In this document: positions 11,935 to 21,000 of the stretch, in pieces
How positions within the stretch are numbered: the first letter of the stretch is position 1
Layout of the letters: each line of letters begins with the position of its first letter
From: Archegozetes longisetosus
Lineage: Eukaryota > Arthropoda > Arachnida > Sarcoptiformes > Trhypochthoniidae
Assembly (NCBI GenBank): GCA_018873245.2
Contig: JAEMBT020000009.1
Span: 9,341,288 to 9,405,287 of the forward strand
Direction: 5' to 3'
DNA length: 64,000 bases
The notes under the pieces: generated by a model
What the model was told of the DNA's origin: nothing
The model's input: only the letters and a program-made list of their open reading frames with translations
Databases searched by the model: none
Made by a program: the position numbers and the translations under genes

Positions 11935-13157
11935 ATGAGTGAAAAAAGGACAAAATCAAGAAACAATATCAAGAGTAATGGTGGTAAACTATCTTATTGG
12001 AAGAAGATCAAGTTGGGTGAGAGGGATGTTTTCGTTCCGGACGCGCTGGAACCAGAATTCTATCCCGAAGTCATTGCAGGCCAGGAATGGTGGCACATCG
12101 AGAAGATTGTAGAAGAACGCGTGATGAATCATCGAGTTGAATACAGGGTCCGTTATGGAGGTTTTGGTGAAGATGAAGACCAGTGGGTGCCAGCTGAGCA
12201 GGTGGACGTCGTGGTTCGCAACGCGTGGGTTAATAAAACAGAAATTATTCCACCCGCCGGTAACAGTTACGTTAGCATCGACGAATTGGCCGATGGTAAG
12301 GTATTCGAAGGAACGACCAATATTGGCTGGAAGCGATGTTTAGGCGTTGAAGGAGGCCATCACATGAAGGCCGTTGATGAAGTATTGGAAGAGTTGGTGG
12401 AGGGTGGATATTACTCGCATGACGAAGGTTTTAAAAGGTATGGGATATATATTTTTTGATTTGATGATAATCTTAAGAAAATTTTTATAAGCTCCTTAGA
12501 AATCAATATGGATTATTGCGAAATTTTAACCCTATTTTGGCGAAAAATTTATGGTCGCTGGTGTGGTTTAGGCGCAAATCAGATGGTTGTCTTCGACAAA
12601 ATTCTGGGTCGCCTTCACTCTAGGAAGTCCGATGCCATGAAGGGAAAAGGATAACCGAGAGTTTGGCAGGACGTTTCTTCCCGATCCGAGAAGAGCAAAA
12701 ACTGAAATGCTGAAATTTCTGGCTGGAAGAGAAACGTTGGTATCATTGGTGATATCACCTCAAACTCTGATAAACTCTAGGACACCTAAGTACGCGCATG
12801 CAGTAGTGTACTTAGTGAGTAATAATGGAATTGGGAGGCGAAAGCGTAAGCATCGAGATATTGAAAACTTGATTTTAAAAATTGATTTTGATCTTCTATT
12901 TTATAGTGTATTGTTTTGATGTGATGGAGGAGTCAGCAGCCAACAAACATCCGCCGGTTTATCTTCTAAATAAGGATTTCTTTGGGACTACCATATTTCG
13001 GGCATTCGGATGGCAACGAAAAGAGGAAAAGACATGTGTGGAGAATGCAGTTCGCTTCATGGCTTGTCTATTAGATGGTTTGTCAATTGAGGCTATAGAT
13101 TCATCAATCCTTAGATGGCGCCTCTATAAAAAGCACGATCCAATGGGGGGAGAATAG
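11935..13157 (+). CDS. Chromodomain protein encoded antisense inside the retroelement, spliced
   Basis: The first coding exon, 11935-12437, encodes 168 residues. Residues 52-93 are a chromodomain: WWHIEKIVEERV, VEYRVRYGGF, then EDQWVPAEQV. They align with HP1-type domains and keep aromatic residues at the three methyl-lysine cage positions (W52/W53, Y74, F77). It ends at donor GTATGG (12438). A final intron is clear: donor GTAAGC at 12846, acceptor TTCTATTTTATAG ending 12906, 61 bp, frame kept. The last exon, 12907-13157, ends with a stop and has AATAAA 80 bases downstream. The middle part (about 12492-12845) is open but changes frame near 12640, so it needs another short intron or carries a frameshift. 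The residues after the chromodomain match nothing I know. The gene opposes gag-pol-env and lies between env and the 3' LTR, so it is probably part of the element and not a host gene. A chromodomain protein could bind histone marks to guide integration or control transcription; that is inference. Confidence 0.72.
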
Positions 13158-13238
13158 CGAAAATAGACTAAATAATCTTTTTATAATTTTATGTTAAATT
13201 ATTAATTTCTGAATATGTATGACACATCAAAGAGATTC

Positions 13239-13244
13239 AATAAA
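13239..13244 (+). terminator. Polyadenylation signal for the antisense chromodomain gene
   Basis: AATAAA lies about 80 bases after the stop codon of the last antisense exon, before the tandem repeat block. It supports the plus strand as the coding strand here. Confidence 0.5.
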
Positions 13245-13412
13245 ATTGAGTTTTTTATATTAAGTTTCTTGTTTACAATTTACTTACCTTCTTATTAATA
13301 TTTCGAAAAGAAAGATTAAGTGTGTGATATGTAAGGAAGTTCAGTATAAGAGTTTGGACAACGGGAGGAGTATTGAATTCAATATCAAGCACTTTGAAAG
13401 GTCATTTTGGGG

Positions 13413-14100
13413 GTCTGGGTAGGAGCAAACCTATACATATAGGGCCTTTTATCTGATAGAGCATTTAATGAGGATTGAGTATTTATATGGTTCGTCAATC
13501 ACCAGAAAGTAGTTTTAAAGTTATAGTAGTTCAAAAATTTTGTGTTTACAAGGGGTTCTAATTACGAGGAAGGCTCATCATCTTCCAAAAATTAAATATC
13601 TTGGGTAGGGGACAACTATGAGTATTTTATATCATTTTGATAGAGAAAAGAATGAAGAATTCGGATATATGAGTTACATTAACCCCCGCTGAGTAATCTA
13701 AAAGTTATAGTATTTCCAAGATTCGAATTTTCATGCATTCCCCATTATAGACCTATCATTTTCTTAGTTTAAGTTCCTTGGGTAGGGGACAACCTATGAA
13801 TATTTTATATAATTCCGACAGAGAAAAGAATGAGGAATCAGATTAGGTGAGTTGCAACCTCATCCGACATACAGTTTAGAGTTATAGCAGTTTAAAGTCT
13901 TGAATTTTAAATTTCCTGTTGTGGGCCTATCATTATCTCAATTTAAGTATCTTGGGTAGGGAAAAACTAAGAGTGTTTTATATCGTTTTGATAGAGAAAA
14001 GAATGAAGATTCAGAATATACAAGTTACAATTACCTCTGATGAGTAAGTTAAAAGTTATAGCATGTTAAAGATTAAGGAATTTTTTTTTAATTTTTTGTT
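13413..14100. repeat. Four diverged 175-185-bp tandem units inside the retroelement
   Basis: Units are anchored by the word TTGGGTAGGG at 13601, 13778 and 13952 and by a diverged form, CTGGGTAGGA, at about 13415. Each continues with GATAGAGAAAAGAATGA and, near its middle, AAAGTTATAG. Spacing is about 187, 177 and 174 bp. The block sits between the antisense gene and env. It has no ORF and may be a spacer, enhancer or insulator-like array. The 14101-14633 remainder up to the env-like ORF shows nothing I recognise. Confidence 0.8.
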
Positions 14101-14633
14101 TTGTTTATTTTTCAGTGGTCTATTCGGAGTTGCGATTTTAATGCCCCGCTAATTATGTTTGTCACATTTACTTGAAAGCAGAGGTGATTTATTGAGCATT
14201 CTAACAAACTCTTTTTGGGCTGCCTGTGTGAAACACGGAGTTATGGGACATTTGTCCATATCTCACCCAACAAAAGAGACGTTCTCCTGTATAAGGCTCA
14301 ACGTTTTTGACAATTCACTGACAATTCATGTGAAAGTCAGTTCGAGGAGCTCTCCTTTGAAGATTTGATCGCACTCTCTTATGGAATATTATAGTATATA
14401 CGGTAGATTATATTATATGATGATAATTTAAAGTTACGGTAATAATTGTGATAATAGTGATTACATAATTGAATTACTTAGATTTTTTATCTTTGTTTTT
14501 GTAATAGTTGTAAGAGTGAGAATAGATAGTAAAACATTATAAGCATTGCATTTACATAGTTAGACTGGGTCTACTGAAGGATAGGTGGTGGGGCTAAAAG
14601 TTCCCTTCGCTTAAGGGCATTGGAGATCTGGCA

Positions 14634-15299
14634 CTAACGAATACGTGCTTGAATGCCCACCCTTTGCCTTATTACGCTTCTTAGCTTTTTAACAAGTAGG
14701 ACTATAAAAACCAAAAGTAAGATAATAGTCAAACTCAAGATATCTTCGGAGTTCTTCCAACCTGTTATTTTGGTCACAGGTTCTATTCCTTGTTTGAGCT
14801 TAAGTTCGAGTCTTAGTGTTTTACATTCTTTATCCAAGAAACAAGAGAAGGGTTCATAATGTGATAACTTATTATTGTTAGGTAGCTGTAAGGAAATATG
14901 AGGAGAATTGACAAACTGTTCGTCCAATTCCCCCTTGAGCCATTTTACTCCTATTGTGTTAATAGTGTTCTTTATCATAGTGAGAGAGGCGGCTACAGAA
15001 GCCATGTCTAGTTTTTTCCACTCATTAGCTATTACGGGAGCTGGCATAACATTTGAGAGGTCTTGATTTATGTGGGAGAAGTGTAGATCTCTTTTGATCA
15101 CTTTTGGTTCTCGGATAAAAAGGTTTTTATGAATAGCTTGAACATATGTGGGGGTCTTGCAAAATTCACTGACAGGATCGAGGAATGTTTCATTGAACTT
15201 GTTGGTACACCAACTAATTTCCAATAAGGTGTAATTTTTATTAGCTAATTGAGAGCAAGGGGAATCAAACTGAAAATTCAGAATGATAATATCATCCAA
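14634..15299 (-). CDS. Second envelope-like ORF, membrane-anchored
   Basis: The ORF has 221 residues. Its N-terminal part repeats the cysteine pattern at the start of the element's Env: SPC (13-15), WC (30-31), FLDP (39-42) and FCKTP (46-50). In Env these read SPC, WC, FVDP and FCKNP, and the spacing from WC to FCK is identical (16 residues). The ORF lacks the furin-like site, fusion-peptide-like segment and long coiled coil that follow in Env. It ends in one hydrophobic segment (about 189-203) with a basic tail, as in a type I membrane protein. It has no signal peptide of its own. Just upstream on its strand the sequence ends TTCTGAATTTTCAG, a good splice acceptor, so it is probably translated from a spliced mRNA whose leader supplies the start. 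A decoy or co-receptor-binding role is only a guess. Confidence 0.65.
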   Translation of the reverse strand: MDDIIILNFQFDSPCSQLANKNYTLLEISWCTNKFNETFLDPVSEFCKTPTYVQAIHKNLFIREPKVIKRDLHFSHINQDLSNVMPAPVIANEWKKLDMASVAASLTMIKNTINTIGVKWLKGELDEQFVNSPHISLQLPNNNKLSHYEPFSCFLDKECKTLRLELKLKQGIEPVTKITGWKNSEDILSLTIILLLVFIVLLVKKLRSVIRQRVGIQARIR

Positions 15300-15344
15300 G
15301 GGTTTACTTTCCTAGAGGTGCTACTAGGAATATAATACTAGCCA

Positions 15345-16223
15345 TCAGTAACGTATGATTTGGTTTTTTAAATTTAGTTCGTTTCTTTCCCTCTTAGAGC
15401 TTTTAGGGCTTTCCTGTGCATCTAACTCTGTCAATTCTAATGTTTCTTCGGATTCGGGGTCAGAGCCTGATTCTGGGTGGGAAGTGCATTTCCAACGTCT
15501 TCTAATAAGATAAAATACAATTGCTATCAAAGCAATTAAGCTACCGGATCCATATATGTAATCTAGGGTTCTAAGAGAAGAATTAGCACTGAACATTTGA
15601 TTTGGGAGTTGGAATTCGATTCTATCCATTTCTTGCTTGACTTGTTTTGCAAGGGATTCGAAATCAAAGTTATGAAGGTCTGGCATCAAATGCACATTGA
15701 TGCGGGTAGAGAGTGCGGCTGTCATATCTATTTCCGATTCTAGCAAAACTTGCTTAGCATCATAATGTAAAGTATCTATGCTGAAGGAGGCTGTTGCGGG
15801 CAAAGCGAAGACATATGATGGGCACTTTATAGTCCTGTTATAAACTTTGATGTCGAAATTATCACAATATATGTAATTATTGTCACCAACGGATTTGATT
15901 TGAACTATGTCTTCGATGGTCAATCGATGTTTATTATCACACCTCTCAGCCTTCCAATATTTTTCGGTTATATTAGTATGGAGATGGTTTTCGCAAGAGT
16001 CAAAATTAGAAGCGATGACCAAGTTTTGAACTGTATCTTCAGAGGTAGGTAGGGCTATGACACAGTCAGAGTCTTTGTCATATATGATGCTCTTAGCACC
16101 GGAGTAGTGTATGGGGCATAGAGTGGAACTGTTGTCCTTTTTAGAATAGATAATGAAAGGATCTGCTTTCATTAGAGCAGCATTCTTTCGGGTACTTTTG
16201 ACATCGAATATTATGGTCAGCAT
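15345..16223 (-). CDS. env: Envelope glycoprotein, C-terminal part
   Basis: The ORF has 292 residues and continues the Env ectodomain in a different frame from the ORF that precedes it; the two overlap by 7 bases at 16217-16223. It contains conserved-looking cysteines, several N-glycosylation sequons (for example NSS, NIT, NRT), a transmembrane segment at about 222-240 (GSGSLIALIAIVFYLI) followed by RRRWK, and an acidic/basic cytoplasmic tail. The layout resembles the F-type fusion proteins of insect errantiviruses. Since the Env head lies in the other frame, the glycoprotein is interrupted at this point. Whether the break is a mutation, an assembly indel or a recoding site cannot be settled here. 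Confidence 0.75.
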   Translation of the reverse strand: MLTIIFDVKSTRKNAALMKADPFIIYSKKDNSSTLCPIHYSGAKSIIYDKDSDCVIALPTSEDTVQNLVIASNFDSCENHLHTNITEKYWKAERCDNKHRLTIEDIVQIKSVGDNNYIYCDNFDIKVYNRTIKCPSYVFALPATASFSIDTLHYDAKQVLLESEIDMTAALSTRINVHLMPDLHNFDFESLAKQVKQEMDRIEFQLPNQMFSANSSLRTLDYIYGSGSLIALIAIVFYLIRRRWKCTSHPESGSDPESEETLELTELDAQESPKSSKRERNELNLKNQIIRY

Positions 16224-17650
16224 TTGCTTTTCTTCATTGAGCGAGCAGTCTCGGGTTCTGCATATTTGAGGTCACATTCTGGAGCGCAGGGCAAGGAAAA
16301 ATTCATGACATCCAGCAGTTTTTCATCAATCATATTCAACTTCCATCTGTGGGAGATGTCATTTAATTTTTCGTGCACTAGAGCCAGGCGGGCTGCGAGA
16401 TTCGAAACGTGTATCATGAACGAAGGAAGGGATTGTTGGAGTATTCTGAGTGAATTTGAAATACCCCTTACTTGCTCACCAATTCCATCAATCTGATCTT
16501 GTAACAAGGATATGATTTTTTTCACTCTCATTTCGTTACCTTCTATTTGCGCTAGTTTTTGGAGCATCTCCTGCTGTTTGTTTTTAAGAATGTCTATATT
16601 TTCCTTATTAACCTTATTTTCCGATATAGCATGCGTTATCAACCCTACTGTCGTAGTAACAGCAATTGCGAACACTGCTATTATCCCTACAGCTAATAAC
16701 GCGAGCCTTTTTTGTCTCTTCAATGATACTTCCGATATGGTCATGTGATATGGATTTTTACAGAACCTTCGTAAAGGGTCTACAAAGCTTATTCTAAATT
16801 GGTGATCGCACCATTCTTTTAGTTCTTGGTTTTTATATGGGATAAATGTAGGTTCAAGGAATATAAGGCAAGGGCTTTCATATCGGGTATTGATCATGAT
16901 GCGGTTTATACCTGCTATTACAGGTTTATCCGATTCACGCCAGATTATAGGGTTGCGCCGTTGTAGGGCCGCTGAGGCAATACTAATTGAGCATAGACAG
17001 GTTAATAAAGACAATGTAATTAAGTCGAATATAGCTCGTGGCTTTCTTGCTCGTTGGGAACGTCTTAATGTTTCGCGCGGACTGGGTTCATAGCTTGAGG
17101 GGTGGTTAGTTTCCTCAACAATAGGACTGCGCTTGGGATCCTCTATCTCGTAATCATATAATTCGGTTGAGGACTCTTGTGTTCTATTGTTCATATCTTC
17201 GTCACCTGAGGGCATAGTGACAGGACTTTCTGTGGGAGAACTTTCAGAGTTATCTCCCTTATTTTCAATGTCTTCAAAACGAGAGATAAGCTTGTCTCGG
17301 TCGAAGTATGGTTTGAGTCTACTGATGTGTACACAATCGATTAAGACCTTTTTTCCGTTTACAATACCTTCTATTTCATAGTTGACCCCATTTGGATAGA
17401 CTTTTGTTATGGTAAAGACTCCGTGGTATGGATTCAAAAGCTTTTGTGATTTACCTACTATTCTAGTGGGGTAGTGCACTAATACCTTATCCCCTTCTTT
17501 GTAGGAGACATTTCTATGTCTTTTGTCGTAGAATCTTTTATTTCGGCTCGCTGCTTTTTCCAGATTTGTTCTGACTATGCTATGCATAACCTCTAAGCCT
17601 TTTTCTAGACTTGTCATATAATTGTCTTCAGTTGGAATTCCAGTTTGCAT
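16217..17650 (-). CDS. Integrase C-terminus continuing in frame into envelope N-terminal part
   Basis: The ORF has 477 residues. Residues 35-118 are the integrase C-terminal DNA-binding region (NKRFYDKRHRNV, GDKVLVHYP, then HISRLKPYF). An acidic, Ser/Pro-rich linker follows, then a hydrophobic signal-like segment (207-228) that probably begins Env. The Env part has the SPC/WC/FCKNP cysteine pattern (259-300), a furin-type site RQKR at 312-315, a hydrophobic Ala/Val-rich stretch resembling a fusion peptide (316-340) and a long heptad-repeat coiled coil (345-432). This order is that of errantivirus/baculovirus F-like envelope proteins. Env is probably made from a spliced mRNA that uses an acceptor inside this ORF. 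The frame stops at 16217, before the rest of the ectodomain. Confidence 0.8.
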   Translation of the reverse strand: MQTGIPTEDNYMTSLEKGLEVMHSIVRTNLEKAASRNKRFYDKRHRNVSYKEGDKVLVHYPTRIVGKSQKLLNPYHGVFTITKVYPNGVNYEIEGIVNGKKVLIDCVHISRLKPYFDRDKLISRFEDIENKGDNSESSPTESPVTMPSGDEDMNNRTQESSTELYDYEIEDPKRSPIVEETNHPSSYEPSPRETLRRSQRARKPRAIFDLITLSLLTCLCSISIASAALQRRNPIIWRESDKPVIAGINRIMINTRYESPCLIFLEPTFIPYKNQELKEWCDHQFRISFVDPLRRFCKNPYHMTISEVSLKRQKRLALLAVGIIAVFAIAVTTTVGLITHAISENKVNKENIDILKNKQQEMLQKLAQIEGNEMRVKKIISLLQDQIDGIGEQVRGISNSLRILQQSLPSFMIHVSNLAARLALVHEKLNDISHRWKLNMIDEKLLDVMNFSLPCAPECDLKYAEPETARSMKKSKC

Positions 17651-17960
17651 AACAGGCAGAACTCGGTCGGGAGGTAAATAGGCTCCCTTCCATAAAGTAA
17701 GCGAAAAGGTGAGAAACCTGTACTAGGATTAATACTAGTGTTATATCCAAAAGTAACCCATTGTAATCCTTCGTCCCACAACTCTTGTTTTTATCGCAAT
17801 ATGCTGCTAGCATATTGATTAGAGTTTGGTTATATTTTTCGGCTAGACCGTTACATTGTGCGTGATAGCTAGTAGTAGTTACATGTTTAACAGCCAGTCT
17901 TTCATAAATTGCTTGGCTGAAACGTGCACGAAATTGCACGCCTCTGTCTGTTAAAAGCAT
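17628..17960 (-). pseudogene. Integrase catalytic-core fragment
   Basis: The 110-residue ORF starts in the integrase core: LLTDRGVQF holds the second catalytic Asp, and TSYHAQCNGLAEKYNQTL holds the catalytic Glu. It is out of frame with the polyprotein ORF upstream (break near 18.07 kb). After about residue 45 the sequence no longer looks like integrase in this frame; the rest of the domain is found in other frames down to 17650. The enzyme is thus interrupted at least three times between 18.1 and 17.65 kb. Confidence 0.75.
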
Positions 17961-18066
17961 TTTTGGAGCACCATATTTGCAGATTATCTCATCGATTATA
18001 AAATCGGCTGCTATTTCCTTTGTAGCTGCCTTGATAGCCTTGCAGACAGCCCACTTAGTGAAATAG

Positions 18067-21000
18067 TCAGTAGCTACTATAATATACGTATTTCCAGCGC
18101 TTGACAGTCTGAATGCCTAAAAAGTCACAGCCAATCATATCAAACGGCTGTTCTTTGGTAATAGGGATCATAAACCCAGCAGGTGGTAGAAGAGGTTTCT
18201 TTTTTGACTGGCATGCGTTGCAGCTCTTAACATACTCTTCTATATCTTTTCTCATTCCAGGCCAATAGAACCGGCTCATGATTTTATCGGTAGTCTTATT
18301 TATCCCAAGATGTGATCCACTTATAGGGTCATCGTGATATGAGTATAATGTTTCTAATCTTAGCGCTAGTGGCAAACAAAGGGCGAGTTTGTTTTCATTT
18401 CCAATCTTAACCTTTTTGTATAGGATTTCGTCATAAATGACATAGTTGTTAAAAATATATGTATCGATGCGTCCCATTGAGTTTTTAATCATTCCGTAAA
18501 TCTTGCTGAAATGGTAGTCGTTCGACTGTAATTCAGGCAAATCCTGATTCAATGATCGCTGGTTACTACTAGTTATGCTGACAGCGGCAAGACAATGTTT
18601 CTCGATGTTATCGTCTAATAATTCAGGATCATGGACAGGATATCTACTCAATGCGTCAGCGTCAACATTCAATTTGCCGCTTCTATGTCGGATTTCATAG
18701 TCGAAGCCCTGTAGGTGTAATGACCATCTGGTAAGTCTATTATTCATTGACTTCTTTTCCGACATCCACTGCAATGCCATATGGTCAGTAACAATAACAA
18801 ATTTAGTTCCCAGAAGGTATTGTTGACATTTCACAGTAACCTTTACAATGGCAAGGCATTCAATTTCCGATATTGAATAATTCTTTTCAGAATTATGCAA
18901 CAGCCAACTTTGAAAGCAAAACGGGTGCAATTGGTCGTTAATTTTATGATACAGGACTCCACCGACTCCAGTCAAAGATCCATCTGTGTGCACTTCTATA
19001 GGTAACTTATTGTCAAAGTGTACTAATACTGGAGCTGTACAGATGGCTTTCTTAAGGTCATCGAAAGCCTTTTGCTGATCGGGTCCCCATACAATAGGTC
19101 TGGTTTTCTCTGAAAGAGATTGTTTTCTATTCTGCTTAGAGTTATTCTTATGAATATTGTTCGCGTATGGGTTGTGTTCCTTTTTCGTGAGACGGGTAAG
19201 CGGTTCAGCGATTTTTGCGAAATTTTTTACATGCCTTCTATAAAACCCTGCTAAACCAACAAAAGATCTCACATGGCGTAGATTTTCGGGTTTTGGGAAT
19301 CTCATTATCGCGCTTACCTTTTCAGGGTCAGGTTCGACTCCTTTTTCAGATATTTTGAATCCTAAGAAATTTACTTCATCTTGAAAGAAAAAGCATTTCT
19401 CAGGTTTTAAGGTCATTCCAGACTTAAGTATTCTTTCGAATACTACACGCAGATGTTCAAAATGGTCATCGTGGCTCTTACTAAAGATCAAGTCATCATC
19501 GAAATAGAGAACAATCATTTTATTTATTAGGCCTTCAAATATTTTATATTGTGTTCTCATAAGCGAGCTTGGGGCGGTTTTCATACCAAAGCACATTCTT
19601 TTCAGACGATATTGCCCGTCTTGTGTAACAAAAGACACTATATCCCTAAAGGGAGCGGCTATAAGTTTCTGAAGGAACCCATATTTATAATCTAACAATG
19701 ATGTTACTTTTGCATCACCTATAGCTTCAATACTGGCCTGAACATCTGGGATGGGGAAAGCATCATCTTTTATAATCTTGTTTAACTTCCTTAAATCAAT
19801 ACACATTCTTCGTTCCGGTTTACCATTCTTATCTAATGTTTTTTTGTCCACCAGAACTACTGGGAAAGCCCACGCGCTGTTGCATTCCTCTATTATGTCC
19901 AAGTCAAGCCATTCTTTTACCTGTTTATTTATTTCTTCCCTTAAAGCTGGTCCATACTTGTAAGGAAGGCATTTGATAGGTTTTTGGTTTGGTTCAATGA
20001 GCTCAATTGTATGCTCATCTATAATACATTTGCCTAAACTCCCTTTATCAGCGAAAATCTTTTCAAACTCTAATATTAATTTCTCCAGTTTAGTCCTTTC
20101 TACCGAGAGTTTAGGATTGATGTTAACAAAACTATCCTTGATTTTTATTCTGCCTATGTCGGTTTCATCGGCTTGTGTTCCCTTAATTACCGTCTTTGTT
20201 TGCTTACTAGTGGGATCGATTCTAGCAAAATTAACAGCGACATGGTTCTGCTTAGCGATCTCTTTTAAATATTCTTGTCGGAAGAGGTCAAATCCTTCAA
20301 TTTCTCTATCTTTTTTCCAACGATAAGCTTCAGAAGTATACCATCTAATGCGGTATTTACAGTCTTCTGGATTGTGTCCAAAGTCATTGCAATAGTGGCA
20401 TAAGTCTTCAAACCAGTCGCACAGCAGTAAATCAGGGTAAGAACGTTCGAGATAATCCTTTCTACTGAAAAACATTGATTGGCCTTCATCAACGTATTCG
20501 GTTGGCCCAACGAAGTCTAGTTCTTCAAGTTCGGAGTCTTCATGACTATGAATGTCACTGTCAGAGGTCTCCATGGTCTTCATAACGTCATTGTTTGACT
20601 CAGAAGGTCTGACATCGTAATTACCAACAATTGTTCCACAGCCTAAAGTTATTCTTTCCGAGTTGCAGTTAAACATTGGGATGTGTGCTTTACCGTTTTT
20701 AAAAGTAACTTTTGATTCTTTTACATATAGTTTATTCTTTTTGAAGAGATTAGAGTTGGTTTTAACCACACAGGAGAAATCCCCTTTAGTTTTTTTACAA
20801 CTTGGGCTTACCTTTGCCATAAACGCTTGGTTAGCTTCCACAATAGTGTCGTGTAGTAAGTGTATTCTGTCTCTTGCGTCTGTATCTTTAGGGGTGGATA
20901 GTAGACTTTGTTTACTATCTACTGCTGGTTCCCAGACAACTGACTTATTTTTACAGTCAATCAAGATATTAGCTGACTTGTTAAAGTCATTTCCGAGAAG

